In this document: piece after piece, positions 49,265 through 60,698 of the stretch
Position numbering within the stretch: position 1 is the first letter of the stretch
How the letters are laid out: the number at the start of each line of letters is the position of its first letter
Origin: Pyronema omphalodes
Lineage: Eukaryota; Ascomycota; Pezizomycetes; Pezizales; Pyronemataceae
Direction: 5' to 3'
Assembly (NCBI GenBank): GCA_024516155.1
Contig: JAJJXM010000086.1
Location: forward strand, 1-64,000
DNA: 64,000 nt
The notes under the pieces: model-generated
Seen by the model: the letters and a program-made list of their open reading frames with translations, nothing else
Told to the model about the DNA's origin: nothing
The model's database searches: none
Translations under genes and position numbers: made by a program

Positions 49265-49989
49265 TTATCTAAAAATGTAAATTGAGAAACAAGCGGGGAA
49301 TAGGGAATGGATTCCATTTTTATTCCACAGCCTTGGCTGTTGTACATCTGCCGCATGTAAAATCAAAAGAAAGATGGGTTCAAATATACAGATCTGATGA
49401 ACCACCCCCTTCTTCTCATCTAGTTGGATCAATAGAGCTGTAAAGTATGCATGCTGTGATGCGGCGCAAGCCAAGACTGGGAAGTCGAACTGAACCTGTT
49501 CCGTTTCCGGAGGGCGGATCTTGTCTAACACGCGAAATCCCGTAGCCGCCCGGAAATCTGCCGCATCGGACCATATCCCCCATATTGAATGCATAACCAC
49601 CACTGCCGTGGGGTATCGAGGTATAAAATGTCTATCCGTGATCAACAGTCAGCCAACTCTAAGCTTAATTTTCTTCAGGACAGGGATATTTAGAACATGT
49701 GGATATATTCGACGTTGACTGTCAATCACGGTTTGTACTCCTGCACAAAGATAAGCCCAGCGCTCTGTTGTATCACTGCACCTGAATTTTATTTTCCATA
49801 CAACTGTAAATGCCAAGACACCTGCCCTTAATGAAGCATCAAATGTCTTTTAGTGATTATGGTTAAAATCGGCTATCACAGGACTCTTAATCCTTTACCT
49901 TTTCTCAGGAAACCTTGGTTATGTCCGTGCCACTGCCGAGTGTGATTTGTATAGAGTGCGCCGAATTTACGGCACCTGGGGGTACAAAA
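49265..49989 (-). other. Possible spliced gene with two competing readings
   Basis: Reading 1: a single minus-strand frame from 49645 to 49265 (126 codons) with FRVLDKIRPPETEQVQFDFP and ACAASQHAYFTALLIQLDEK. Reading 2: spliced exons 49989-49914, 49846-49697 and 49631-49416. These share one frame through introns of 67 and 65 bp, the latter with CTGAC before GATAG, and encode VNSAHSIQITLGSGTDI, SDTTERWAYLCAGVQTVID and GGYAFNMGDMVRCGRF before a TGA. Both overlap in different frames and look coding-like; only one can be right. No family is recognised for either. Confidence 0.3.
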
Positions 49990-52215
49990 CTGGTAGCGAG
50001 ATGCCCCACCAAGGCTCGTAGGTATCATGGAAATAAGTGCATCCATAGAAAATTCTACATACAGATATCGGATGATTCCTCTCAGTCTCCAGATCTCATA
50101 TGGAGAGAAAATCTAGATCTCCTGACAATCCATAAATCGCTTTTAATAGGCGTATCCAGGTAGTTCGCCTGCACCCAATTCCCAAAGTACCGGCTTTTCG
50201 AGTATGTATTATTTTTGGTATATAACCTGTTATGCCTACATCCAAAAAATCCCAGACAGAATCCTAGTACTAACCCAGGTTAACACCGTCTATCTCACCC
50301 CTTTCCTTCTCACCTATACTACCCACCAACTCTAAATAAACACTCTTCATGAATTTCCCCGTCATCATCTCGCAGTACTCACAAAACTTCAAGAAACACA
50401 TCTTAATCCCCAAGGACAGCAGTATTTTGTCCTCTAACCCGTCCAGGCTGAACACGGAGTTTCATCCGCATCGGCCCCAAACATAGACGCCTTGAAGTTA
50501 CCTTTGCCGTCACAATCACAATAATAGGGGGGCGTTTTATTTCGTTGGAAAAGCTTCGGAGGGGGCCGATCATTCCAGTGTCACGAGGGGCAATCCAAAG
50601 AATCTGAAGAAGCGCCGGATTTGGGATAAGGCGTTTGAAGGCGTGGCGCTGAAGGGGTGGCGTTGGAGGGATTGAGTTCGGGAGTGGAGTGGCATGCGAG
50701 GAGGTCGATGATCAAACTGGAGCAAACTGCTAAAGGGGATTTTGAATATCACGGGACAATTAGAGAAATTTGCGTTTAATATGTGAGTACTTTATCATCA
50801 AAACGGCGGGGTGTAGTGATTGATGAGCCATGATTGACCATGATACTGATATCAAAACCTGTAATAGAATAGCAGACCTAAGTTTCGTCATCCAACCACG
50901 GTATCCAAGATGGCATGGCACTGGGAATCCCAATATCATATCCCCCGCCGATAATTTGGTACGGAACGTTGCCGCTGTCACCAATCTGCGTTACATCTGC
51001 AAGATCGCGTCAGTCCTCGGACCCTCACTACCGCCGGTATTCAGCAATTCCGGCTTGAGAAGCATGAAATGGTCAACGTGTGCCTTTCTTTCGGTACTTT
51101 GCGGCAGGATTATTTTCATGCATTGAATTTACGAGCACTGAAAGCGGGGAGAGATTTATGGGGGATTGGTTGCTGTCTAATGAGGACTGGATTATTGTGG
51201 TAGGGATTTATACTACGGCCACTATTTTGACAAGGCTTTTTCAGGAGCTGGAGGTGATATGGAGACGCAACGTAATGTGTGTGAAATGATTGTAGAGACT
51301 GTGAGATAAGAGATGGGGTTGGATGTGAACAATGTGAACACTACGTCATACACCTGGAGGCTGTCGTTGGTGAGATTAAAATGTCTGTGGACACCGCTTC
51401 ACTTCGGACTCCATTATCAGACCGGGCCTGATGAAGCATGAGTGGCTGGTGTCTCTGTACAATTAAATATGGCTTGTAGGGTTCCGTATATGGCGTTGAT
51501 GAAAAATGAGACTGGAGGAAGGCAATTTTTTTTATGAATGCGTAAAGGGAGTGTCAACGAGCCAGATGCTTTTATACCGTTTTCCTTGTACATCTTCTAC
51601 AAGACCTAAAATTAAAAAAAGTCTGCGGTCTCTCGTAATTGAACGAGTAATGGTTATAATGGACTCAGCAGGGCGCACAAGTGTGTGGGAATACACCCTG
51701 CGTTAAACGGGCTTTCTATAGTAACAGCGAGTATTGTGAGAAGGTCGAATATCTAGCTCGACGATAACTACAACAATATCACTCAAAGGATGGAAATATT
51801 ATTCCCTGATAATCTTTCCCGAGATGAAGCAGGACTTCGTACTGCGGAAATAGCTGAAATTCATGAGAAATCCCTCAGTGATCTTGGTGTTGTCATGGTC
51901 ATATATCCACTATCGATAGAATAGAAAATAGTGGAATATTAGAAAATTTTCTAATTGAGCATTCCCACACTATACAACTCCTTCCTTCAATTCGGGTCCA
52001 TCTGGGCCCGAGTGCTCGTCCATGAACCCCTTTCACCCAATTCTGATGAACCTTCTACACAGTCCAATTCCACTCGACCCTCCTTCTCCAGTCCTGCCAT
52101 TCCATTTTCCCTCTTCATCAGTTTGCCTATCCCTTTCCGAATCCTCTGTCCTCCCTTCACTCTCATCCTCACCCGCATCCTCACCTTCTTCCACCTCCCT
52201 CCACCAGCGGGAATC

Positions 52216-53200
52216 ATGTCACGCACTCCACTTCCACTCGCAAATTATTTGGCACGCCATCACCCCGGCGAATGGGCATCCAATATTGATCCAGCTCTGA
52301 TCAACATCGACCCTTCTGCCATAATTGGAGGCCCATACAACACCGCTGCCCTTGACTCGCAGCCCAGTCAACATCAGTACCAGCATTTTCAAACCGTCGC
52401 ACCCCACGACACTTATACCGGAACCATTCGACCTCAAGACACGCAGACACAACTTCTTCAACCCCAAACCCAACCCCAAGGCAACCATTACCTCGACATA
52501 GGAATGCACGATCAAGGAATCTGCAGCGGCGCTACTGGAGCTGATGAATCGATTGCCGGACCAGGACCCGATCCTGAATATGGAGCTGGCGCTGGACCCG
52601 GACCTGAATTCGCTATATCTACCGCTACAGCTGGTTCAGCTGGACAGGTTACCAGATTTGGACACCGGCAAGAAATCGGAATGTCCGATGTCGCCGCGTC
52701 TAATGGAGTAGGACATCGTATGTTGATTGGACAGATATATGATGCGGTTCAGAACGAGTATACACCGGTTCTTGCGCCGGAGATCACGGCATCGAATCAA
52801 CTTATTGCGGTGGAAATGCATTCGGTGATTAATGGGATGTTGTATAGACATCAGGATTTCACTGTTGATGCTCGGTCGTGTTGTACTTTTATGGTGAGTG
52901 ATTGAAATACTGTGTACTCCGTGTGTCGAGGAGTGGACCAGTCAGGAGTTTAGAGACGAGGTAGAAGACCAAGTCGAGGCAACCCATCGAAACCTAAGCA
53001 AGACCAGAAGAGAGGAACACTGTTGTGGAAAGGCGGCTAACTGTACCTCAATAGGGAGTTATCCATACCCTCATGAATCTCTACCCCGAAGTCAACATCC
53101 AGTGCAAAGTTTTTGCCCTAATCGATATCTCCGGTACCTCTCCCATCTGAATTCACCCGTTCATCTTTTCCCCTGGGTTCACAATCGTCCCCTATCATAA
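52216..53200 (+). CDS. Hypothetical protein, probably two exons
   Basis: Start taken at ATG 52216 (MSRTPLPLANYLARHHPGEW), because upstream in-frame sequence to 51955 is low-complexity Ser/Pro/Phe without coding bias. A GTGAGT donor at 52894 and a CAG acceptor at 52945 give a phase-0 junction to 52946-53200, for 310 aa. Without splicing the protein would end at 52905 (229 aa). Residues 1-110 are Pro/Gln/His/Asn-rich, a Gly/Pro/Glu stretch follows (GPGPDPEYGAGAGPGPEF), and then a more ordered part (GHRMLIGQIYDAVQNEYTPV, TASNQLIAVEMHSVINGML). No known domain is recognised. The codon use of 52216-52890 is coding-like; exon 2 is less convincing. Confidence 0.55.
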
Positions 53201-54769
53201 TACTTATCATCCCACTACTCCCCCACCCATCATAAATAACCAATCACTAATTCAAAGCCAGGGCAATACTCCATTTTCAATCCTCTCCAAGGAGCCTGGG
53301 AAATCTTCTGGCAAATGGGTAGCTGGGGGAAAGTCTCTGCGTTTGCTGCGCCACATGACGAGGAAGATGACTTTCGTGCTAGAGGCAGGAGGTTGATCAT
53401 CATCATGGGGCGCTAGATTGCGGATTAGGCGGAGTAAGAGGGTGGGGGGGGGGGGGGGGGGGACAGAGACAAGACAACCTTTATTATGGGAGAACTCAGA
53501 AGGCATAAATCGATGGTAATATTTGGGATTTTATAGCAATTTATAATAAGTGGAATCAATGCCTACATGAAATATCGATGAAAAATGTGCGGAATCATTT
53601 GTTGGATTGAATAAGGATTTGTGCTTTGCTTTACATCAATTCATCGGCTGCTGGGTTTTTATAACATACTATTTCTTCCACTGATCTTCTGTGATCTTTT
53701 TTTCATTTTGTTTTTACGACTGCTGTATTATGAGCGTTAACATGTATTTTGTATCTGTGCCTACATCTATATCAATATCAATCTCGCGCCCACTCTCAAT
53801 GAGAAAAAGAAAATCAATAGTTACTTGAGATTCAGTCTCCATCTTGGAATTATACCATCAGCCCACGAAACCCGGAACAGCAAACCGTTTTCAGCTGCTG
53901 GAAAACGTGTCAAAGAATCTTTAGTATCCGTCATGCCAAAATGGACGTAGAAAAAAAACGAATGGCCTGTGGCCTAAACGTCAAGCTTTTTAGACCAGCA
54001 TGTCAACGATGATAGTAAAAGCAAATATCTTGAGTTGGACAACCGGTTTGCACTGTGTGGAAGAATTTTCTGCATGCAATCATTTTCTGCAACATTGGAA
54101 GTAATATGGGTAATTATCTTATCACTAATTTCACACTGAGTTGCATTCATTAATGCGTCAATTCCTATATAATGTTCAAACCCTTTGTGAACGAAGCTGA
54201 GGTACAACATTTCTGAAATTGATGGTAGTTTCCAGGGCATTGAATACCTCGGATACGAGGCTTTAAGTGATGCCACATTATCCTAACCTTCGATCTTCTC
54301 TTCATCCACTTTCTTCCACTTTCTTCCACTTTCTCTGCCATCGAACTTGGCCTTTTTGTTCCGGGCCGCCACATTTTTCCAACTCCAACCTCCAATACCC
54401 AACCTCCACCTCCACTCCACGCACCGAAGACAAAGTGCTGATTGAGGAACAGCTATGGTCTTCACCGAAATACATTTCATGTTTGCATGCGCAGTTTGCC
54501 TACGGTCAGTGACATTCTATGTTTGGGTTGCGTTGTCTGAGACAAATTGCTGATTTTACCACATCCACACCAATCATTCATATAATCATCGCGGGACCGA
54601 AACCTATCCAGCTCAAGAAATTTTTGGAAGTGTTAAAGAACATACCATGAGTAGGACTCTTTTTTTTCTTTTTCCTTTCTTTTAATAAGCCTACCCACAC
54701 GCATAAATAGGAGAGTGATATACACTGCCCATTTTCTGCATGCCTTTTGGTTTCCTCTTGTTCTCTGTT
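53201..54769. other. Intergenic, AT-rich, no gene seen
   Basis: Short unsupported ORFs only. It includes a poly(G) run and a CTTTCTTCCA repeat near 54309-54335, and ends at the left limit of the large inverted duplication. Confidence 0.5.
53444..53462. repeat. Poly(G) run of about 19 bp
   Basis: Uninterrupted G homopolymer in non-coding DNA. Confidence 0.85.
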
Positions 54770-54989
54770 CGTTGATTGACATCAAAATGATGGGCATATA
54801 AGTTCAGGCTTTAGAAACGGATGTATTGGAAGTCCCGAGTTCAATTGGTGATGCAGACATTGTGCGACTATGGACCGAATCAGGCTGCATGCGTCGTCCA
54901 AGTATTCAAAAGGACGTACATTCCCCGCTTTTATTGAGAATCTCACCCTGCGCGCTTCCAGACCATCATCAGTGCACAAGACCGTCACA

Positions 54990-57900
54990 ATGTCTTCCGA
55001 AATCGACCTCAGTTCCATCACGATCGCTGCTCTCTACTGGGCATCGATCGATTCCTTCAACCGGCTCCTCGACCATTTCAATGAGTCCCAGAGGCCCCTA
55101 GAGACACTGGCGGATGACTATGGACGGCTGAAAGTATGGGCTGAGAATGTCGCTGCACACCGCCGTGGTGTTATGTCGCTCGATCACCGCCTTCGCGAAG
55201 ATTCGGAAGTCTCGGACAGGGTTAAGGATTTACTCAAGGACCTGAAGGACATCTTGGAGGACAGTGAGTATTTTCCATATCATAGAGGCTTGTGACCGAT
55301 GATTCTAACGTCTGGACAGCTTTCGTTATATCCTCGGAAGACAACGAAGCGGAAGACAGTGTGCAGAACGCAGTTGAGCCCCAGTCTGCAGGGACGCAGG
55401 CCGATGATTCGATGGATTCCGATACAGACGACGAGATCAGGTCTACATCGCCACTGAAGGAGGCTATCAAAGAGATCGGCAACGTCGTTACATGCTTATA
55501 CCGTCTATCCATCACCGTTCAGAATCCTGCATCAGCCAATCGCCTGGAAAGGATGGAGAGAATAGACGTGTCGCATTACGAGTCCTCCGATATCGACCAT
55601 GTCAGCAATAAGTTCCCACTCGGCGATGACCACCGATACCTCATTGAGCGACTGGGGAAGGCAAACACCAAACGACGCCAGCTCCTGAAATACCACAACG
55701 AGCACCATGTCAAGATTGTGGGTCGGAGAGTTGCCGTCGGTGATGCGCTTGACACCGGGTCATCGGAGGACCAAGACGATTTCTACTCGGAAGCCCCGTC
55801 AGATATGCGTACAACTGTTTCCACGGTGTATCCGGCGAATAGCAACCTGGTCGAAGTCGTGCCTGTGGATCTGGATAGCCGTTCGGAAGGCGGATTCTCA
55901 GCTACGTCATACGCATCGTCCTCGGCCGACTCCGGTGGTCTTAGGGTTCCGGCCCCACCTTCCGGCTACGACAAAGGACCGTTTCAATGCCCGTACTGTT
56001 TCATCATTGTACAGACGGAAAGCCGTGCTTCGTGGAAGTGAGTTGCCTTCTTCCTTTCGAATACGTAATATGTTGCTGACTTCTGTCACTATAGGAAGCA
56101 CGTGTTCCAGGACTTACGGCCATACGTTTGCACCTTCAAGGACTGCGCCAAGAGAGCCCACCTTTACGAGAGCCGACATGAATGGTTTGCTCACGAAAGC
56201 GAGATGCATCGTCGCGAGTGGTTCTGCAGCAGATGTAAAGCAACATTCCCTTCAAGCGATCAGTTCCGGAAACATCTGGGCAAGAAGCACAAAGGCATTA
56301 TTTCCGGCTCAACGGATGAGCTCGGCATTCTTATCGCCAGAGGTGCACGAGCAATCGAAGGAAAGCAAAAATGTCCTTTATGTCAAGAGAAACATGCGCC
56401 GAAAGCACTCAGAAGTCATCTTGGCCGTCATCTGGAGCAGATATCTCTCTTCATTTTACCAGAAGCATCGGAGGACAACGAAGACAGCGATACGAATCAC
56501 CATTCGGACGATGATGACATTGCAACCGCACCAGACACACAAAAAAAGACCTCAAAGTTCGGACAGCGTGTCAGGCAGCAGTATGCAACGGCCCAGACGT
56601 ATCTCAAGGCGGGGACGGGAATCAACGATTTCGATAAACACGGCTGGGCACCAATCCACAAAGCGGCGAAGTCTGGTGATCTTAAATGGATTACACTACT
56701 ACTAGATTCCGGTTCGAATCCACGGGCCGATACAAAGGACAGAGAAAAAATGCAGGCGCTGCACATAGCAGCAAGATATGGCCACGAAGGTGTTATCAAG
56801 TTGCTACTTGCTCGGGATGATATCGAGGTTCACGCAAAGGATAACGAGGGAAAGACGGCGTTGATGTGGGCATGCCGGAAGGGTAATGAAGGTGTTGTCA
56901 CGTCGCTATGTTCTCGGGATGATATCGATGTTAATGCAAAGGATAACGAAGGAAAGACGGCGATGATGTGGGCGTGCCGGATGGGCATGGTAGATAGTTT
57001 CGGTCTGGCTTCTGAATTTCTCCGCGAAGGTGTTGTCAAGTTGCTACTTGCTCGGGATGATATCGAGGTTCACGCAAAGGATAACGACGGAAAGACGGCG
57101 TTGATATTGGCATGCGAGTGGGGTCACGAAGGTGTTGTCAAGTTGCTACTTGCTCGGGACGACGTCGATGTTAATGCAAAGGATAACGAGGGAAAGACGG
57201 CGTTGATATGGGCATGCTGGCAGGGTCACGAAGGTGTTGTCAAGTTGCTACTTGCTCGGGATGATATCGATGTTAATGCAAAGGATAACGACGGAAAGAC
57301 GGCGTTGATATGGGCATGCCGGCAGGGTAATGAAGGTGTGGTCACGTCGCTATGTTCTCGGGATGATATCGATGTTAATGCAAAGGATAACGATGGAAAG
57401 GCGGCGTTGATATGGGCATGCGAGTGGGGCCGTGGCGGTGTTGCCAAGTTGCTACTTGCTCGGGATGATATCGATATTAATGCAAAGGATAAAGAGGGAA
57501 AGACGGCGTTGATGTGGGCATGCCAGCAGGGTGAAGAAGGTGTTGTAAAGTTGCTACTTGCTCTGGACGATATCGATATTAATGCAAAGGATAAAGAGGG
57601 AAAGACGGCGTTGATGTGGGCATGCCAGCGGGGTGAAGAAGGTGTTGTCAAGTTACTACTTGCTCGGGATGATATCGATGTTAATGCAAAGGATAAAGAG
57701 GGAAAGACGGCGTTCATATGGGCATTCGAGCAGGGCCGTGACGGTGTCTTCAAGTTGCTACTTGCTCGGGATGATATCGATGTTAATGCAAAGGATAACG
57801 ATGGGAAGACGGCGTTGATGTGGGCATGCCTGCAGGGTTTCGAAGGTGTTGTCAGGTTGCTACTTGCTCGGGATGATATCGATGTTAATGCAAAAGATAA

Positions 57901-58741
57901 CGGCGGGAAGACGGCGTTTCTATTTTCATACCATAAGGGTCGGAAATATGTTGTCGAGTTGCTACTTGCTCGGGACGATATCGATGTTAATGCAAAGGAT
58001 CACAAGGGAGGAACGGCGTTGATATGGGCATGCTGGTGGGGTTACGAAGGTGTTGTCAGGTTGCTACTTGCTCGGGACGATATAGATGTTAATGCAAAGG
58101 ATAACGACGGAAAGACGGCGTTGATATGGGCATGCTGGTGGGGTTACGAAGGTGTTGTCAGGTTGCTACTTGCTCGGGACGATATCGATGTTAATGCAAA
58201 GGATAACGAGGAAAAGACGGCGTTGATGTGGGCATGCCAGCGGGGTGAAGAAGGTGTTGTAAAGTTGCTACTTGCTCGGGACGATATCGATATTAATGCA
58301 AAGGATAAAGAGGGAAAGACGGCGTTCATATTGGCATGCAAGTGGGGTCGCGAAGGTGTTGTAAAGTTGCTACTTGCTCGGGAAGACGTCGAAGTTAATG
58401 CAAAGGATAATGATGGGAGGACGGCGTTCATATTGGCATGCGAGGGGGGCCGTTACGGTGTTGTCAAGTTGCTACTTGCTCGGGACGACATTGAGTTCAA
58501 TGCGAATGATAACGATGGGAAGACGGCGTTGATGTGGGCATGCCGGCAGGGTAATGAAGGTGTTGTCACGTTGCTTTGTTCTCGGTATGATATCGATTTT
58601 AATGCAAATGATAATGAGGGAAAGACGGCGTTAGTATTGGCATGCGAGTGGGGTCACGAAGGTGTTATCAATTTGCTACTTGCTCGGGACGATGTCGATG
58701 TTAATACAAAGAATAACGACGGAAAGACGGCGTTGATATAG
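54990..58741 (+). CDS. C2H2 zinc finger plus ankyrin repeat protein, copy A (truncated)
   Basis: Exons 54990-55263, 55320-56037 and 56095-58741 encode 1,212 aa; introns are 56 and 57 bp with GTGAGT donors. Order: an N-terminal helical domain (residues 1-95, with DDYGRLKVWAENVAAHRRG and SLDHRLREDSEVSDRVKDL), an acidic linker, and KFPLGDDHRYLIERLGKANT. Zinc-finger-like units follow: FQCPYCFIIV (about 311), VCTFKDCAKRAHLYESRHEW (about 340), CSRCKATFPSSDQFRKHLGK (about 372) and KCPLCQEKHAPKALRSHLGR (about 420). Ankyrin repeats begin near residue 512. Twenty complete units of about 33 residues share the core LLLARDDIDVNAKDNEGKTA; the 21st stops at TAG 58739-58741. This architecture is common in Pezizomycotina; its function is not established, and a role in recognition or incompatibility is only inferred. 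The intact paralogue (copy B) continues past the equivalent point. Confidence 0.9.
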
Positions 58742-58918
58742 GCATGCCAACGTGGTGATGAAGGTATTGTAAAGTTGCTACTTGCTCGGCATGATATCGA
58801 TGTTAATGCAAAGGATAATGATGGGAAGACAGGACTCATGTACGCCGATGAAAATGGTTACCATGCGATAAAAGAATTAATAGCGCATGCTATGAATTCA
58901 AGGCAGGATGTATCCTAG
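56638..58918 (+). repeat. Ankyrin-encoding 99-bp tandem array, copy A
   Basis: About 21-22 units with a 99-bp period, nearly identical to one another at the DNA level (core TTGCTACTTGCTCGGGATGATATCGATG-like, cut short here). Unit 4 carries an extra insert encoding MVDSFGLASEFLR. The open minus-strand frames over this array are mirror images of the repeat and not genes. Confidence 0.92.
58742..58918 (+). pseudogene. Cut-off 3' end of copy A
   Basis: In frame with copy A directly after the TAG at 58739-58741. This 59-codon stretch (58 residues then the old stop TAG at 58916-58918) encodes the rest of the 21st ankyrin unit and the terminal unit ending in YHAIKELIAHAMNSRQDVS. It matches the intact C-terminus of copy B closely (AIKEFIAHAMNSRHDVS). 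It is therefore former coding sequence now beyond a premature stop, unless read through. Confidence 0.85.
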
Positions 58919-59540
58919 TTTTCTTTGTCTCTTGCATTTATTTTGGTCTGGGGGAGTGGACTTTATGCACGGGATTTCTATTTGAACCTTTTGGATTCTA
59001 CTGTTAATAAATTGTTATTTGCTGTACTCTCGTCGTATCGAAGGTATATCTACATGACTCTTAAAATGTCCACTCTAGTGTGCTATTTCATTTACAATCA
59101 GGACAGGAGCTTTCATAACCTCACAATCAATCCTGTTGCTGATGATGGAATAGGGGATGGAGTTATTTTGTTGCGGTCACGGGACGATAAATGTATTGTA
59201 TGTGTATGACTGGAAATCGGGATAAACGCGGCAGCGCCAGTACAGTGGGAGGTGATGGCATCGGAGATCGGAGGGGGGTTTTTATGGTATCACTGTAGCT
59301 CGCCATGTAAATAATGTATGATCACGTGGGTTTAAATGGAAAGTTATGGAGCTAGTACGGTAGTCAAGGACCTAAATTTAAATGCAGTGGCTTTTCAAGT
59401 GTTGAGTGCAGCGCTAATGAAGCGTGGCTAGTCCTCATTCAGAATTTGTCTAGAAAAGGTTATCACATGTAGAAACGTTTACATATCGTTCAAACATGCG
59501 CAAAGGTCCACAATGCCCGAGTCTTGGCGCATCGTGGCAA

Positions 59541-60084
59541 TGCTCGCCATCCCTGCACTCGAAATGGATGACTAAGGCCGAGCTGTGGCGGAGAGTGCTC
59601 ATCCCTGATGTCTCCGTGCGCACGTCTCCTGACCTGCGCGTTTACCTCCAACCAATTTGTCATCCGCCCCTCTTCCATAAACAAACCGCGAGGCCGACCA
59701 GCAAGAGTACCTAAGCAATGTACCCGTGAGGCTAAATTCATGGGCGCGCTGGAAGTGCCCGGTCAGGTGTAACGCGTGGTGTTCTTGCTTCAGAGGAGAG
59801 GGCCACGATGTGCGCATGGTCGAATTTTTGTAGAAAAAATAAATAAGATAAAATATAAAATAAAAGAAAAATTAAATTTGAAATTGAAAAAATCATTATT
59901 ATTGAATTTTAAATTGTTCTCTTCATCGCACCGTGATTACTTCAAGTATCGAGATTTTACGTCTCCGTTCGCGTGTGTTATTCATTCGCGCGTGTTCTTC
60001 AGCCACAAGTGAGCCTTAGTCATCTATTTTTTTGTGCAGGGGTGACGGGCATTGTAGACCGGTCGGGCATTTAGAAACACAATG
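59541..60084. other. Central spacer of the inverted duplication
   Basis: About 540 bp not shared between the arms. It includes an AT-rich part (59825-59920, AAAATAAATAAG-like). The ORFs 59490-59741 (-) and 59496-59714 (+) cross the arm/spacer border and have no recognised family. Confidence 0.6.
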
Positions 60085-60698
60085 CGCCAAGGGACGGGCA
60101 TTGTAGACCTTTGCTCATATGTAAACGTTACGTTTCTACATGTGATAACCTTCACTAGACAAATTCTAAATGAGGACTAGTCACACTTCGTTAGCACCGC
60201 ACTAAACACACTTGAAAAGCCACTTCATTCAAATTCAGGTCCTCGACTACCGTACTGGCTCCATAATTTTCCATTGAAAACCACGTGATCATACATTATT
60301 TACATGGCGATTTACAGTGATACCATGAAAACCCCAGTCCGATCTCCGATGCCATTACCTCCCACTGTACTGGCGCTGTTGCGTTTATCCCAATTTCCAG
60401 CCATACGCATATAATGAATTTATCGTCCCGTGACCGCTACAAAATAACTCCATCCCCTATATTTCCGTCATCAGCAGTCGGATTGATTGTGAGGTCATGA
60501 AAGTTCCTGTCCTGATTGTAAATGAAATAGCACACTGGAGTGGACATTTTAAGAGTCATGTAGGTATATTGACCTTCGACATGACGAGAGTACAGCAAAT
60601 AACAATTTATTGACAGTAGAATCCAAAAGCTTCAAATGAAACGTTTGCGCATAAAGTCCATGTCCCCAGACGAAACCCAATGAGAGCGACAAAGAAAA

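Larger units (their letters stand above)
48318..52215. other. 3.9 kb without a firm gene; some coding-like segments
   Basis: No gene could be fixed. The segment 48690-48790 on the minus strand reads YELRRQAEILMLPGLLDFG in an open frame of about 35 codons. The interval 49.3-50.0 kb holds two competing open frames (see separate entry). ORFs at 50270-50455, 50760-50984 and 51080-51289 have no recognisable family. The 51.3-52.2 kb part is AT-rich, then C/T-rich as it approaches the hypothetical gene. Confidence 0.4.
54770..59540 (+). repeat. Inverted duplication, arm A (about 4.8 kb)
   Basis: Copies the reverse complement of 60085-63960. The outer limit is near ATATAAGTTCAGGCTTTAGA (A) against ATATAAGTTCGAGCATTAGA (B). 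The inner limit is near CAAAGGTCCACAATGCCCG (A) against CAAAGGTCTACAATGCCCG (B). Similarity runs through the upstream region, all exons and both introns and about 0.6 kb past the stop. Aligned stretches look roughly 90-95% identical by eye, with transitions and transversions. Arm A is longer because its gene carries more ankyrin units. Confidence 0.9.

Noticed and set aside
50063..50455. Upstream exons for the possible gene at 49.4-50.0 kb
   Set aside because: An attempted extension hits an in-frame stop (TAG near 50113) and the junction phases do not close.
51955..52215. Upstream extension of the hypothetical gene at 52216
   Set aside because: In-frame but low-complexity Ser/Pro/Phe sequence without coding bias; the ATG at 52216 has better context and marks the change in composition.
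57226..58431. Minus-strand ORFs over the copy A ankyrin array, and plus-strand ORFs over copy B
   Set aside because: Antisense shadows of the 99-bp repeat; every unit repeats the same meaningless peptide.
59490..59741. ORFs crossing the inner border of arm A as a transposase fragment
   Set aside because: No recognisable catalytic motif or terminal repeats; the frame spans an arm/spacer border.
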